From the NCBI GenBank assembly GCA_029548585.1, contig JAKPNC010000047.1, positions 1 through 19,425 on the forward strand: a stretch of 19,425 nt of DNA, read 5' to 3'. How positions within the stretch are numbered: position 1 is the stretch's first letter; each line of letters opens with the position of its first letter. Made by a program: the position numbers and the translations under genes. The notes under the pieces were generated by a model. The model searched no databases, was not told the DNA's origin, and was given only the letters and a program-made list of their open reading frames with translations. Source of the stretch: a bacterium (GTDB taxonomy: Bacteria; Ratteibacteria; UBA8468; B48-G9; JAFGKM01). Positions 7,686-12,916 of the stretch are shown one piece after another.

Positions 7686-8225
7686 ATGAAAGAAAAAAAG
7701 ATAAAGAAAGAAGCTTCAGACTGGTTCAAGTCGCTGGTATGGGCAGTTGCGATAGCCGTGATCGTAAGGGTATTTTTGATAGGCAATTTCAAGATCCCGA
7801 CCACTTCCATGGTACCCACCCTGCAGGTGGGAGACAGGTTGCTTTCTAATAATATCATATTCAAGATCAGGCAGCCGAAAAGGGGAGAGGTCGTGATATT
7901 CAAGTATCCCGAAGACCCCAGGAGGGATTTTGTCAAGAGGATGGTGGGACTTCCGGGCGAGAGCCTCCTGATAAGGGACGGAGACATCTACATAAACGGG
8001 GAAAAAGTCAAGGTGTCTCTCTATAAAGACATATACTACTATGCCGAAGGATATTACGGGAATTTAAACGATGTCAAGATTCCCGATTCGTCTTACTACG
8101 TACTGGGGGATAACAGCATCAACAGCAAGGACAGCAGGTACTGGGGATTCGTACCTGCAAAAAGCATGGTAGGCAAGGCAATATTTATCTACTGGCCGCC
8201 ATGGAGGATGGGTTTTATAAGGTAA
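7686..8225 (+). CDS. lepB: Signal peptidase I
   Basis: A 179-residue type I signal peptidase. One N-terminal membrane segment (about 16-33: SLVWAVAIAVIVRVFLIG) anchors it, with the catalytic domain outside. Nucleophile Ser41 is in I-P-T-T-S-M-V-P-T-L and the general base is Lys84 in R-R-D-F-V-K-R-M-V-G-L-P-G. The box E motif G-D-N-S-x-N-S-x-D-S-R-Y-W-G-F-V is complete. It cleaves signal peptides of Sec/Tat-exported proteins. The compact length is normal for non-enterobacterial enzymes. The ATG at 7686 is chosen over 7632 because 7632 lies inside the upstream gene and adds no conserved residues; GGGAA lies upstream of 7686. Confidence 0.93.
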   Translation: MKEKKIKKEASDWFKSLVWAVAIAVIVRVFLIGNFKIPTTSMVPTLQVGDRLLSNNIIFKIRQPKRGEVVIFKYPEDPRRDFVKRMVGLPGESLLIRDGDIYINGEKVKVSLYKDIYYYAEGYYGNLNDVKIPDSSYYVLGDNSINSKDSRYWGFVPAKSMVGKAIFIYWPPWRMGFIR

Positions 8226-8257
8226 AGTTCCCATCCGGGGAAAAAGGGCCTGGCTAT

Positions 8258-8851
8258 ATGAAAAAGAATACAGGTGAAAGAGTAAGCATAAAAGAGGATG
8301 ACCTGAAGAATCTCAGGGAGAAAGCAGGAAAGCTCAGGAAAACCGAGGAGTCACTGCTTCTTCTCAATCAAGAGCTTTCCGAAATGAAGGACAGGTTTGT
8401 CAGACTTGCCGCAGAGTTTGAAAATTTCAAGAAGAGGACGGAGAAGGAGAAACAGGATATATACAGGTACGGTCTGGAAAATTTTATAATCAGGCTGATA
8501 CCTTTCGACGACATATTTGAAAGCGTTATCAGGCAGATGGAGAAGAAACCGTCGCCTGAAATAATCCACCAGGGGCTCCGGATGTTAAAGTCTGAATTTG
8601 CGAAGATTCTTGAAGGAGCCGGCGTGAAACGGATTAATTCGAAAGATGGCATCTTTGACGCCAACCTTCACGAGGCTTCCGAACTGGTTGAAACGGAAGA
8701 GCTTGATGAAGGACGCATTATAGAAGAAGACAGGTCGGGATTTTCCCTCAACGACAAGATCATAAGGCCGTCTCTTGTAAAGGTGGCCAGAAAAAAGAGC
8801 AAAGAGACAGGCAGAGATGAAAGCGAAAATACCGGCTCCAGCAAAAGTTAA
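8258..8851 (+). CDS. grpE: Nucleotide-exchange factor GrpE
   Basis: A 197-residue protein with the GrpE layout. A long N-terminal coiled coil (about 10-75) contains the family stretch R-L-A-A-E-F-E-N-F-K-K-R-T-E-K-E. The four-helix dimer region holds F-I-I-R-L-I-P-F-D-D-I-F-E. The beta-wing C-terminus contains F-D-A-N-L-H-E-A and a degraded R-P-S-L-V-K-V-A in place of the usual RPARVxV. GrpE releases ADP from DnaK in the heat-shock cycle. No hrcA, dnaK or dnaJ is nearby, which is atypical. The spacing of the wing region looks looser than in standard GrpE, so this may be a diverged second copy. An in-frame ATG at 8201 lies inside lepB and lacks a ribosome-binding site; 8258 is preferred. The 3' end overlaps ispE by 35 bases. 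Confidence 0.85.
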   Translation: MKKNTGERVSIKEDDLKNLREKAGKLRKTEESLLLLNQELSEMKDRFVRLAAEFENFKKRTEKEKQDIYRYGLENFIIRLIPFDDIFESVIRQMEKKPSPEIIHQGLRMLKSEFAKILEGAGVKRINSKDGIFDANLHEASELVETEELDEGRIIEEDRSGFSLNDKIIRPSLVKVARKKSKETGRDESENTGSSKS

Positions 8852-9743
8852 CCTTTTCCTTGAAACAGGTATTCCGGAGGGAGGATTCCATCCCCTGGTT
8901 TCCCTGGTAGACATTGTTGACCTCTGCGATACAATCCATATATGCAAATCCGTCGAAAACTCCGTTTCTTTCCTGCCAGACCACGGTATTCCAGACGATA
9001 ATACCGTGACAAAAGCGGTGAACTTCATGAGGCAACGATACGGGCTCGAAGGCGGTTTCGGGATAAGAGTCACCAAGAAGATACCTCCCGGAAGCGGTCT
9101 CGGCGGGGGAAGTTCTGACGCCGCATGCGTGCTCAAAGCCCTGATCCCTTTCTGCCGGAATAAGCCGGAAGGCAGGGATTTCGAAAAATCTTCAGCGTCC
9201 ATAGGAAAGGATATCCCTCTCTTCCTTGCCGGCAGAAGGTGCATGGTGGAAGGATTCGGGGAAAAAGTATCATTTGTGAAAGAGTCTAAACCGTTGTCCT
9301 ATCTAATCATGGTCCCTCCTTTCCAGGTTTCCACAAGGGTTGTATACGAGAACCTTGACAGGATGGGTATCTCAGGAGATTTGACACGGGCGGCCGGAAA
9401 AATTAAAATTATACTTGCCTCGGTTGAATCGTCGGACATACCGGAAATCGAGAGAAATATCGAGAACAGGCTGGCATGCAGTTATTTCGACCTCTACCCG
9501 CAGGCGAGGGAGGTGAAGAAGCACGTAGAAGACAGGATCGGCAAGAAGGTTTTTGTTTCAGGAAGCGGAGGGAGTCTCTTTGCAGTTTTTGCCACCATGA
9601 AAGAGGCAGAGGCAAATGCTGGAATTGCAGGAATGGCCGGATGGAGAAGCTTCGTTGTCAGCAGCAAAAAAACTTCTTGGGAGGACCCATGGAAATCACT
9701 GAAACCAGGATTTCTCTTGTCGGAAGACCTAACAGCAGACTGA
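8817..9743 (+). CDS. ispE: 4-diphosphocytidyl-2-C-methyl-D-erythritol kinase
   Basis: A 308-residue GHMP kinase of the non-mevalonate (MEP) isoprenoid pathway. It phosphorylates the 2-hydroxyl of CDP-ME using ATP in the cytosol. The N-terminal P-A-P-A-K10-V-N-L-F-L carries the catalytic Lys. The ATP loop is P-P-G-S-G-L-G-G-G-S-S-D-A-A, ending near residue 103. G-K-D132-I-P-L-F supplies the Asp that normally reads G-A/S-D-V-P. The C-terminal GHMP motif (V-F-V-S-G-S-G-G-S-L-F-A-V-F) is present. Length is slightly above the usual 280-300. It overlaps grpE at the 5' end and spoVG at the 3' end, so it sits inside a tightly coupled transcript. Confidence 0.93.
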   Translation: MKAKIPAPAKVNLFLETGIPEGGFHPLVSLVDIVDLCDTIHICKSVENSVSFLPDHGIPDDNTVTKAVNFMRQRYGLEGGFGIRVTKKIPPGSGLGGGSSDAACVLKALIPFCRNKPEGRDFEKSSASIGKDIPLFLAGRRCMVEGFGEKVSFVKESKPLSYLIMVPPFQVSTRVVYENLDRMGISGDLTRAAGKIKIILASVESSDIPEIERNIENRLACSYFDLYPQAREVKKHVEDRIGKKVFVSGSGGSLFAVFATMKEAEANAGIAGMAGWRSFVVSSKKTSWEDPWKSLKPGFLLSEDLTAD

Positions 9744-10057
9744 GGGCCTACGCTTCCGTAACCTTTGACGATGTTTTCGTGGTCAGGGATATAAGGATAA
9801 TCGAAGGTAAGAAGGGGCTTTTTGTTGCAATGCCGAGCAAGAAGATGCAGAGAGACTGTCCAAAGTGCGGATTCAAGAATCCCATTACAAACAGGTTTTG
9901 CGGCTCGTGCGGAACGACACTAAATCCCGTTGAAGAAAAGGAATTCGTACCTTCCCAGCAGCACCGGGATCTTGCCCATCCGATAAAGACGGAGTTCCGG
10001 GAATACCTTCAGCATAAGATTCTCGAGGAGTACGACCTGGAGAACGGGAAGCATTAA
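9689..10057 (+). CDS. spoVG: SpoVG-family protein with an inserted zinc ribbon
   Basis: A 122-residue protein. Residues 1-49 (M-E-I-T-E-T-R-I..., A-Y-A-S-V-T-F-D-D-V-F-V-V-R-D-I-R-I-I-E-G, K-G-L-F-V-A-M-P-S) match the SpoVG core, a small RNA/DNA-binding regulator (septum and sporulation effects in Bacillus, RNA binding in Listeria and Borrelia). After the usual M-P-S the protein departs from plain SpoVG. C57-P-K-C60...C71-G-S-C74 forms a CxxC-x10-CxxC zinc-ribbon pattern. The normal SpoVG ending (D-L-A-H-P-I-K-T-E-F-R-E-Y-L-Q-H-K-I-L-E-E-Y) then resumes. GGGAGG stands 5 bases before the ATG at 9689, which decides this start over in-frame codons further up. The gene overlaps ispE by 55 bases in another frame. 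The function here is unknown, but nucleic-acid binding is likely. Confidence 0.85.
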   Translation: MEITETRISLVGRPNSRLRAYASVTFDDVFVVRDIRIIEGKKGLFVAMPSKKMQRDCPKCGFKNPITNRFCGSCGTTLNPVEEKEFVPSQQHRDLAHPIKTEFREYLQHKILEEYDLENGKH

Positions 10058-10109
10058 AAAGGTAAAAGGTTCTTTTTAAATAATTGAAATGTTATGAAAG
10101 GTAAAAGGT
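10058..10109 (+). repeat. 13-base direct repeat after spoVG
   Basis: AAAGGTAAAAGGT occurs exactly at 10058-10070 and 10097-10109, 39 bases start to start, with an AT-rich spacer. The second copy runs into the first strand of the nested-helix region. The repeat does not extend beyond 13 bases, so this is not a clean tandem duplication. It could be a footprint of an insertion, a protein-binding pair or chance in A/G-rich sequence. Confidence 0.5.
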
Positions 10110-10207
10110 CGGTGAACCACGTCCTTTCAAAGGCAACAGGCTGAAAAGCCTCCATAACCCGTTTTGCCCTGACGTGCTTTGTCATCTGTCCCACCGATTC
10201 GGCGGGA
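10107..10207 (+). ncRNA. Candidate structured RNA with nested helices (no known family recognised)
   Basis: Four nested pairings can be read by eye. P1 is 10107-10114 with 10192-10199 (8 pairs, two of them G-U). P2 is CACGTC 10118-10123 with GACGTG 10171-10176. P3 is GGCAA 10132-10136 with TTGCC 10164-10168. P4 is AGGCT 10138-10142 with AGCCT 10147-10151, capped by a GAAA tetraloop. The 3' strand of P1 can instead fold into a GC-rich hairpin 10189-10207 (ATT loop, one C-A mismatch), so two mutually exclusive states are possible. The region lies between spoVG and tRNA-Gln, on the strand of both. It does not match the cores of TPP, cobalamin, SAM, fluoride, glmS or c-di-GMP RNAs as I know them. 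It may be a leader or processed RNA, or an imperfect repeat element. No covariation could be tested. Confidence 0.33.
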
Positions 10208-10327
10208 GTACCAGGCAATGCTCTTTATTCATCTCATGGCATCTCTCAGGAAGAGGAATTAAAAGTTGGGAGATGGTAAGTTTCAGTTTGAATTGACGGG
10301 ATTGGTTGGATATCCATCATAAATGTT

Positions 10328-10401
10328 TGCCCGGTAGTGTAACGGTAACACACCGGTCTTTGGAGCCGAGGTTCGAGGTTCAAATCCTCGCCGGGCAGCC
10401 A
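10328..10401 (+). tRNA. tRNA-Gln (anticodon UUG)
   Basis: A 74-base cloverleaf with encoded CCA. The acceptor stem TGCCCGG/CCGGGCA pairs perfectly, with the U1-A72 pair typical of tRNA-Gln. The D stem is GTGT/ACAC with loop AACGGTA, and the T stem is CGAGG/CCTCG with loop TTCAAAT. The anticodon loop CTTTGGA gives UUG, with U33 before it. Discriminator G73 fits Gln. The anticodon stem is weak: CCGGT against GCCGA gives three G-C pairs, a U31-G39 wobble and a C27-A43 mismatch. The variable loop is only 4 bases. The location between spoVG and the glmU-like gene resembles tRNA-Gln positions beside ispE/prs in several anaerobic Proteobacteria. Confidence 0.9.
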
Positions 10402-10419
10402 ATTCTGATCAAAATTGGC
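10398..10419 (+). other. Hairpin starting in the tRNA 3' GCCA end
   Basis: GCCAATT (10398-10404) can pair with AATTGGC (10413-10419) around an 8-base loop. The 5' arm includes the tRNA discriminator and CCA. The helix could define the precursor tail for tRNA 3' processing. No T-run follows, so it is not a standard terminator. Confidence 0.35.
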
Positions 10420-10753
10420 AGAGAATTGAAAAGATAGCTCTGGGAAGGAATGAAAGATTCTGTTCTTTCAAATTTCCAATTTCAATAAAGGCATTTATTA
10501 GGGGAGCATGGATGTTTACCCGCTTCCGCAGTCTTGTCTGCCAAAACTTTGGTGGAGGTGGAAGCCACGGGCTGTGCCCGTGGGAGCTCCACAAAAAAGC
10601 AACCGGTTTTGTGACAAGATATTTCCATGTTAACTCAGGGTACTGATAAAGATAATTCTTATTTAACTGACCGACTTAACGTGCATATCTATCCATAGCT
10701 CCAATATATCAGAATGTAATTGAAGATTCCATAAGGAAGAGAGAAAGGTAACA
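10420..10753. other. Gene-poor stretch between tRNA-Gln and the glmU-like gene
   Basis: About 330 bases with no convincing protein gene; the short minus-strand frames at 10409-10594 and 10663-10897 lack ribosome-binding sites and family features. The main content is the palindrome at 10552-10592. The last 130 bases are AT-rich. GATAAT at 10651-10656 could be a -10, but no good -35 is correctly spaced. AAAGG stands just before the ATG at 10754. Confidence 0.5.
10552..10592. repeat. GC-rich composite palindrome (REP-like element)
   Basis: The inner stem CCACGGGC (10565-10572), loop TGT and GCCCGTGG (10576-10583) is perfect over 8 pairs. The outer arms GTGGAG (10552-10557) and CTCCAC (10587-10592) add 6 pairs around a small internal loop. 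AAAAAA follows on the + strand instead of T's, so it is not a + strand terminator. Compact stems like this are typical of REP elements mobilised by Y1/RAYT transposases, but copy number is needed to say so. Confidence 0.5.
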
Positions 10754-11500
10754 ATGGATAATAAACTCGCGGTTCTCATACTTGCTGCAGGAAAGGGCAA
10801 GAGGCTTGGAGGCCAATCCCAGAAGGTTATGAGGATGATTGGCGGCAAGCCGCTCATAATTCACCTGCTCGAAAAAATAGAAGTTCTCAATCCTCACAAG
10901 GTTATTCTTATCGTCGGTTACAAGAAGGACGAGGTATTACAGTATATGAAGGGGCGGGACGTGGAGTATGCCACACAGGATATTCCCATGGGAACGGGCC
11001 ATGCCGTCATGCAGGCTGCAGGACTCCTGAAGGATTACGATGGCGACGTACTGATATTATGCGGGGATGTTCCTTTTATTACCGTAAATACCTTGAAAAA
11101 ACTCGTAAATTCTCATCACAGGGATGGAAACAGCGCTACCATCCTTACTTTTATTGCGCATAATCCCTTCGGATACGGGAGAATAAAAAGGAACGGTTCG
11201 GGCAGTGTCGAATCCATCGTGGAGGAAGTTAACGCCACTTGTGAAGAAAGGAAGATAAACGAAGTCAACGCCGGTGTATACGTCTTCGACAGGAAGGATC
11301 TTTTCTCAGCCCTTGAAGAGGTGAAGCCTGACAGCGTAAAGGGAGAGTATTACCTGACCGACGCTGTTGAGATAATGTCTGTCTGTAATAAAAGAATAGA
11401 AACCTGCACCACGGACAGACCTGATGAGTGCATGGGGATAAATACCATTGAAGATCTTAAAAGAGCCGAAGATTTCTTAATGAAGGAGAAGACACAATGA
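10754..11500 (+). CDS. GlmU-like UDP-N-acetylglucosamine pyrophosphorylase, uridylyltransferase domain only
   Basis: A 248-residue nucleotidyltransferase. L10-A-A-G-K-G-K-R-L18 is the NTP loop, Q-K-V-M-R-M-I-G-G-K-P-L follows, and G-T-G-H-A-V-M-Q and C-G-D-V-P-F-I match the GlmU uracil and Mg sites. G-Y-G-R-I-K-R, I-V-E-E-V-N-A-T, E-V-N-A-G-V-Y-V-F and G-E-Y-Y-L-T-D complete the GlmU N-domain. It would make UDP-GlcNAc from UTP and GlcNAc-1-P in the cytosol, feeding the sugar pathways in this window. The left-handed beta-helix acetyltransferase half of bifunctional GlmU (about 450 residues) is absent, with no leftover downstream; prs starts immediately. Acetylation of GlcN-1-P must come from another gene, or the protein uses another sugar phosphate. 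AAAGG precedes the ATG, and the stop overlaps prs (ATGA). Confidence 0.82.
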   Translation: MDNKLAVLILAAGKGKRLGGQSQKVMRMIGGKPLIIHLLEKIEVLNPHKVILIVGYKKDEVLQYMKGRDVEYATQDIPMGTGHAVMQAAGLLKDYDGDVLILCGDVPFITVNTLKKLVNSHHRDGNSATILTFIAHNPFGYGRIKRNGSGSVESIVEEVNATCEERKINEVNAGVYVFDRKDLFSALEEVKPDSVKGEYYLTDAVEIMSVCNKRIETCTTDRPDECMGINTIEDLKRAEDFLMKEKTQ

Positions 11501-12426
11501 ATAACTGCCTCATATTATCAGGGAATTCCAATACCAGTCTTGCCTCAAGGATAGCGACATGTCTTGATAAGAAGCTCGGTGTGATGGAAATCTACAGGTT
11601 TAAGGACGGTGAAACGGGCATCAAGATCGAGGAAAATGTCAGGGGCAAGGATGTCTTCATGATACAGTCAACCTGTCCCCCCGTTAACGAGAATATAATG
11701 GAACTTCTTATAGCCCTTGACGCCATCAAAAGGGCTTCCCCAAGGAGGGTTACAGCAGTTCTTCCCTATTACGGTTACGCCAGGCAGGACAGGAAGGACA
11801 GGCCGAGGGTTCCGATTACCGCCAAGCTTATCGCAAACCTTCTCGTTTCAACGGGTGTTGACAGGCTTCTGACCATGGATCTCCACACTCCTCAGATACA
11901 GGGGTTTTTCGATATCCCTGTTGACCACCTGTTTGCAGCGCCCGTGATGGTAAAATACCTGCAGGAGAGAAAGATGAATAAAACAGTCGTTGTCGCACCC
12001 GACGTGGGAGGCGTCAAGACTGCCCGAGCTTTTGCCAAGAGACTTAACGGGAAGCTTGCCATAGTCGACAAGAGAAGGTTGTCTCCCGACCAGATAGAGA
12101 CTGTTCACCTTATAGGAGATGTCAAGGGATGCGATGCAGTGATAGTTGACGACCTGATTTCGACGGGAAGCACCATTATAGAAGCGGCACAGATATTGTT
12201 GGAACACGAAGCTTTATCGGTTTGTGCCACCTGCACTCATCCGGTTCTTTCATCGGAAGCCGTCGAAAGGCTTAACCAATCTCCCATTAAGGAAATAGTA
12301 GTCACCGATACGATTCCAACTACCAATCTACCTGGCAAGTTTACAACTCTTACCGTTTCAGATCTTCTGGCTGAAGCAATAAAGAGAATTCATCTCGAAA
12401 CTTCTGTCAGCTCACTCTTTATTTGA
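11497..12426 (+). CDS. prs: Ribose-phosphate pyrophosphokinase (PRPP synthetase)
   Basis: A 309-residue class I PRPP synthetase that converts ribose-5-phosphate and ATP to PRPP in the cytosol for nucleotide, His and Trp synthesis. Hallmarks are R-F-K-D-G-E near the N-terminus, Y-Y-G-Y-A-R-Q-D-R-K in the flexible ATP loop, D-L-H-T-P-Q-I-Q-G-F-F-D-I-P-V-D-H-L, the divalent-metal segment V-V-A-P-D-V-G-G-V-K-T-A-R, D-K-R-R and the PRPP loop V-D-D-L-I-S-T-G-S-T-I. Length is standard. Its ATGA overlap with the GlmU-like gene indicates coupling. The usual followers rplY/ctc and pth are missing; the next + strand gene starts 490 bases away. Confidence 0.95.
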   Translation: MNNCLILSGNSNTSLASRIATCLDKKLGVMEIYRFKDGETGIKIEENVRGKDVFMIQSTCPPVNENIMELLIALDAIKRASPRRVTAVLPYYGYARQDRKDRPRVPITAKLIANLLVSTGVDRLLTMDLHTPQIQGFFDIPVDHLFAAPVMVKYLQERKMNKTVVVAPDVGGVKTARAFAKRLNGKLAIVDKRRLSPDQIETVHLIGDVKGCDAVIVDDLISTGSTIIEAAQILLEHEALSVCATCTHPVLSSEAVERLNQSPIKEIVVTDTIPTTNLPGKFTTLTVSDLLAEAIKRIHLETSVSSLFI

Positions 12427-12439
12427 TTTGTTGCAGGCC

Positions 12440-12476
12440 GGCGGGAATTTTCCCGTCAACCCATTGAACCTTTTTT
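12440..12476 (+). terminator. Possible intrinsic terminator after prs
   Basis: A 7-pair stem (12440-12446 with 12451-12457, one G-U) closes around a short T-rich loop 14 bases after the prs stop. Six T's occur at 12471-12476 but are 13 bases beyond the stem, so this is an imperfect terminator. It lies between two convergent genes, where termination is expected. Confidence 0.35.
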
Positions 12477-12540
12477 CCTATGATTCGCTCTTTTAGAACT
12501 CCATCTCAATTTTCTTTTTCTTCTTCTCATTTTATATTGG

Positions 12541-12735
12541 CTACTTTTTCTTCGGCGCTGCCTTCTTGACAGCTTTCTTCGGAGCTGCTTTTTTTACTGC
12601 TGCTTTCTTGACCGTCTTCTTCGGAGCAGCCTTCTTTGCCACAGCTTTTTTGGGTGCAGCTTTCTTTGCTGCAGCCTTCTTCGGCGCTGCTTTTTTTACT
12701 GTCCTCTTCGGCGCTGCCTTCTTTTTCATAACCAT
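12541..12735 (-). CDS. Small Lys/Ala/Pro-repeat, histone H1-like DNA-binding protein
   Basis: A 64-residue protein made almost wholly of Lys, Ala, Pro and Val in repeats of the type K-K-A-A-P-K-K-A, ending in P-K-K-K. This composition matches eukaryotic H1 tails and bacterial H1-like proteins (chlamydial Hc1/Hc2, AlgP tail, mycobacterial HU tail). It would bind and compact DNA non-specifically, or bind RNA. On the coding strand GGAGGTGA precedes the ATG at 12735 by a good distance, so the longer frame starting at 12987 is not needed; an ATG two codons later (MKKKAAPK) is an alternative. The protein has no folded domain, so it is the free tail type. A 5' leader of about 70 bases contains a hairpin. 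Repeats at the DNA level make length variation by slippage likely. Confidence 0.8.
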   Translation of the reverse strand: MVMKKKAAPKRTVKKAAPKKAAAKKAAPKKAVAKKAAPKKTVKKAAVKKAAPKKAVKKAAPKKK

Positions 12736-12773
12736 TTTCTTCACCTCCTCTTTACATGAATTCCGCCTGAAAT

Positions 12774-12795
12774 TTTTCCGTTCTCCGACGGAAAA
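12774..12795 (-). promoter_or_regulatory. Leader hairpin of the H1-like gene
   Basis: On the minus strand TTTTCCGT, a 6-base loop and ACGGAAAA form a perfect 8-pair hairpin about 38 bases ahead of the start codon and just ahead of the ribosome-binding site. It could stabilise the mRNA or tune translation. Confidence 0.4.
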
Positions 12796-12814
12796 GCATG
12801 TTTTGTCAACATAT

Positions 12815-12843
12815 ATTAAAATTGAAATTATTAATTTTGTCAA
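12815..12843 (-). promoter_or_regulatory. Minus-strand sigma-70 promoter for the H1-like gene
   Basis: On the minus strand TTGACA (12843-12838) and TTTAAT (12820-12815) are 17 bases apart in AT-rich DNA. Transcription would start near 12808. A second TTGACA (12809-12804) lies 34 bases further downstream inside an identical 9-base block, TTTTGTCAA on the + strand, but has no good -10. Confidence 0.55.
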
Positions 12844-12867
12844 ATATTTCTTAACAAATGTTATAAT
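12837..12867 (+). promoter_or_regulatory. Divergent + strand promoter for the SDR epimerase gene
   Basis: A perfect TATAAT at 12862-12867 is preceded by TGT, an extended -10. The best -35, TTGTCA at 12837-12842, is at a long 19-base spacing, so the promoter probably leans on the extended -10. Its -35 overlaps the -35 of the minus-strand promoter, so the two may compete. The leader would be about 43 bases. Confidence 0.55.
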
Positions 12868-12916
12868 AATATCACGTTGTCGAGGGAGCAACACATCAAC
12901 GGCACGGAGGAATACA

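Noticed and set aside
7487..7987. 166-codon minus-strand frame across the glycosyltransferase-lepB junction
   Set aside because: Antisense to two clear genes and without family features.
10107..10207. Reading the nested-helix region as a c-di-GMP-I (GEMM) riboswitch because of A-A-G-C-C-T-C-C
   Set aside because: The tetraloop-receptor arrangement and the conserved joining bases of GEMM are not present in the right places.
10552..10592. Palindrome as a rho-independent terminator for the tRNA
   Set aside because: It is followed by A's on the + strand, and the T's on the minus strand come before the stem, so neither direction fits.
10628..10656. TGTTAA/GATAAT pair as a promoter for the glmU-like gene
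   Set aside because: The -35 matches consensus at only two positions, so I do not list it as a site.
12560..12735. CRISPR-like or satellite repeat array
   Set aside because: The DNA repeats are explained by the K-K-A-A-P codons of a coding frame and are not regularly spaced with unique spacers.
12566..12916. N-terminal extension of the epimerase rich in F-F-G-A-A-F, which looks like a membrane segment
   Set aside because: It is the antisense reading of the Lys/Ala repeats; GGAGG and the conserved M-K-F-L-I-T-G-G start are at 12917.
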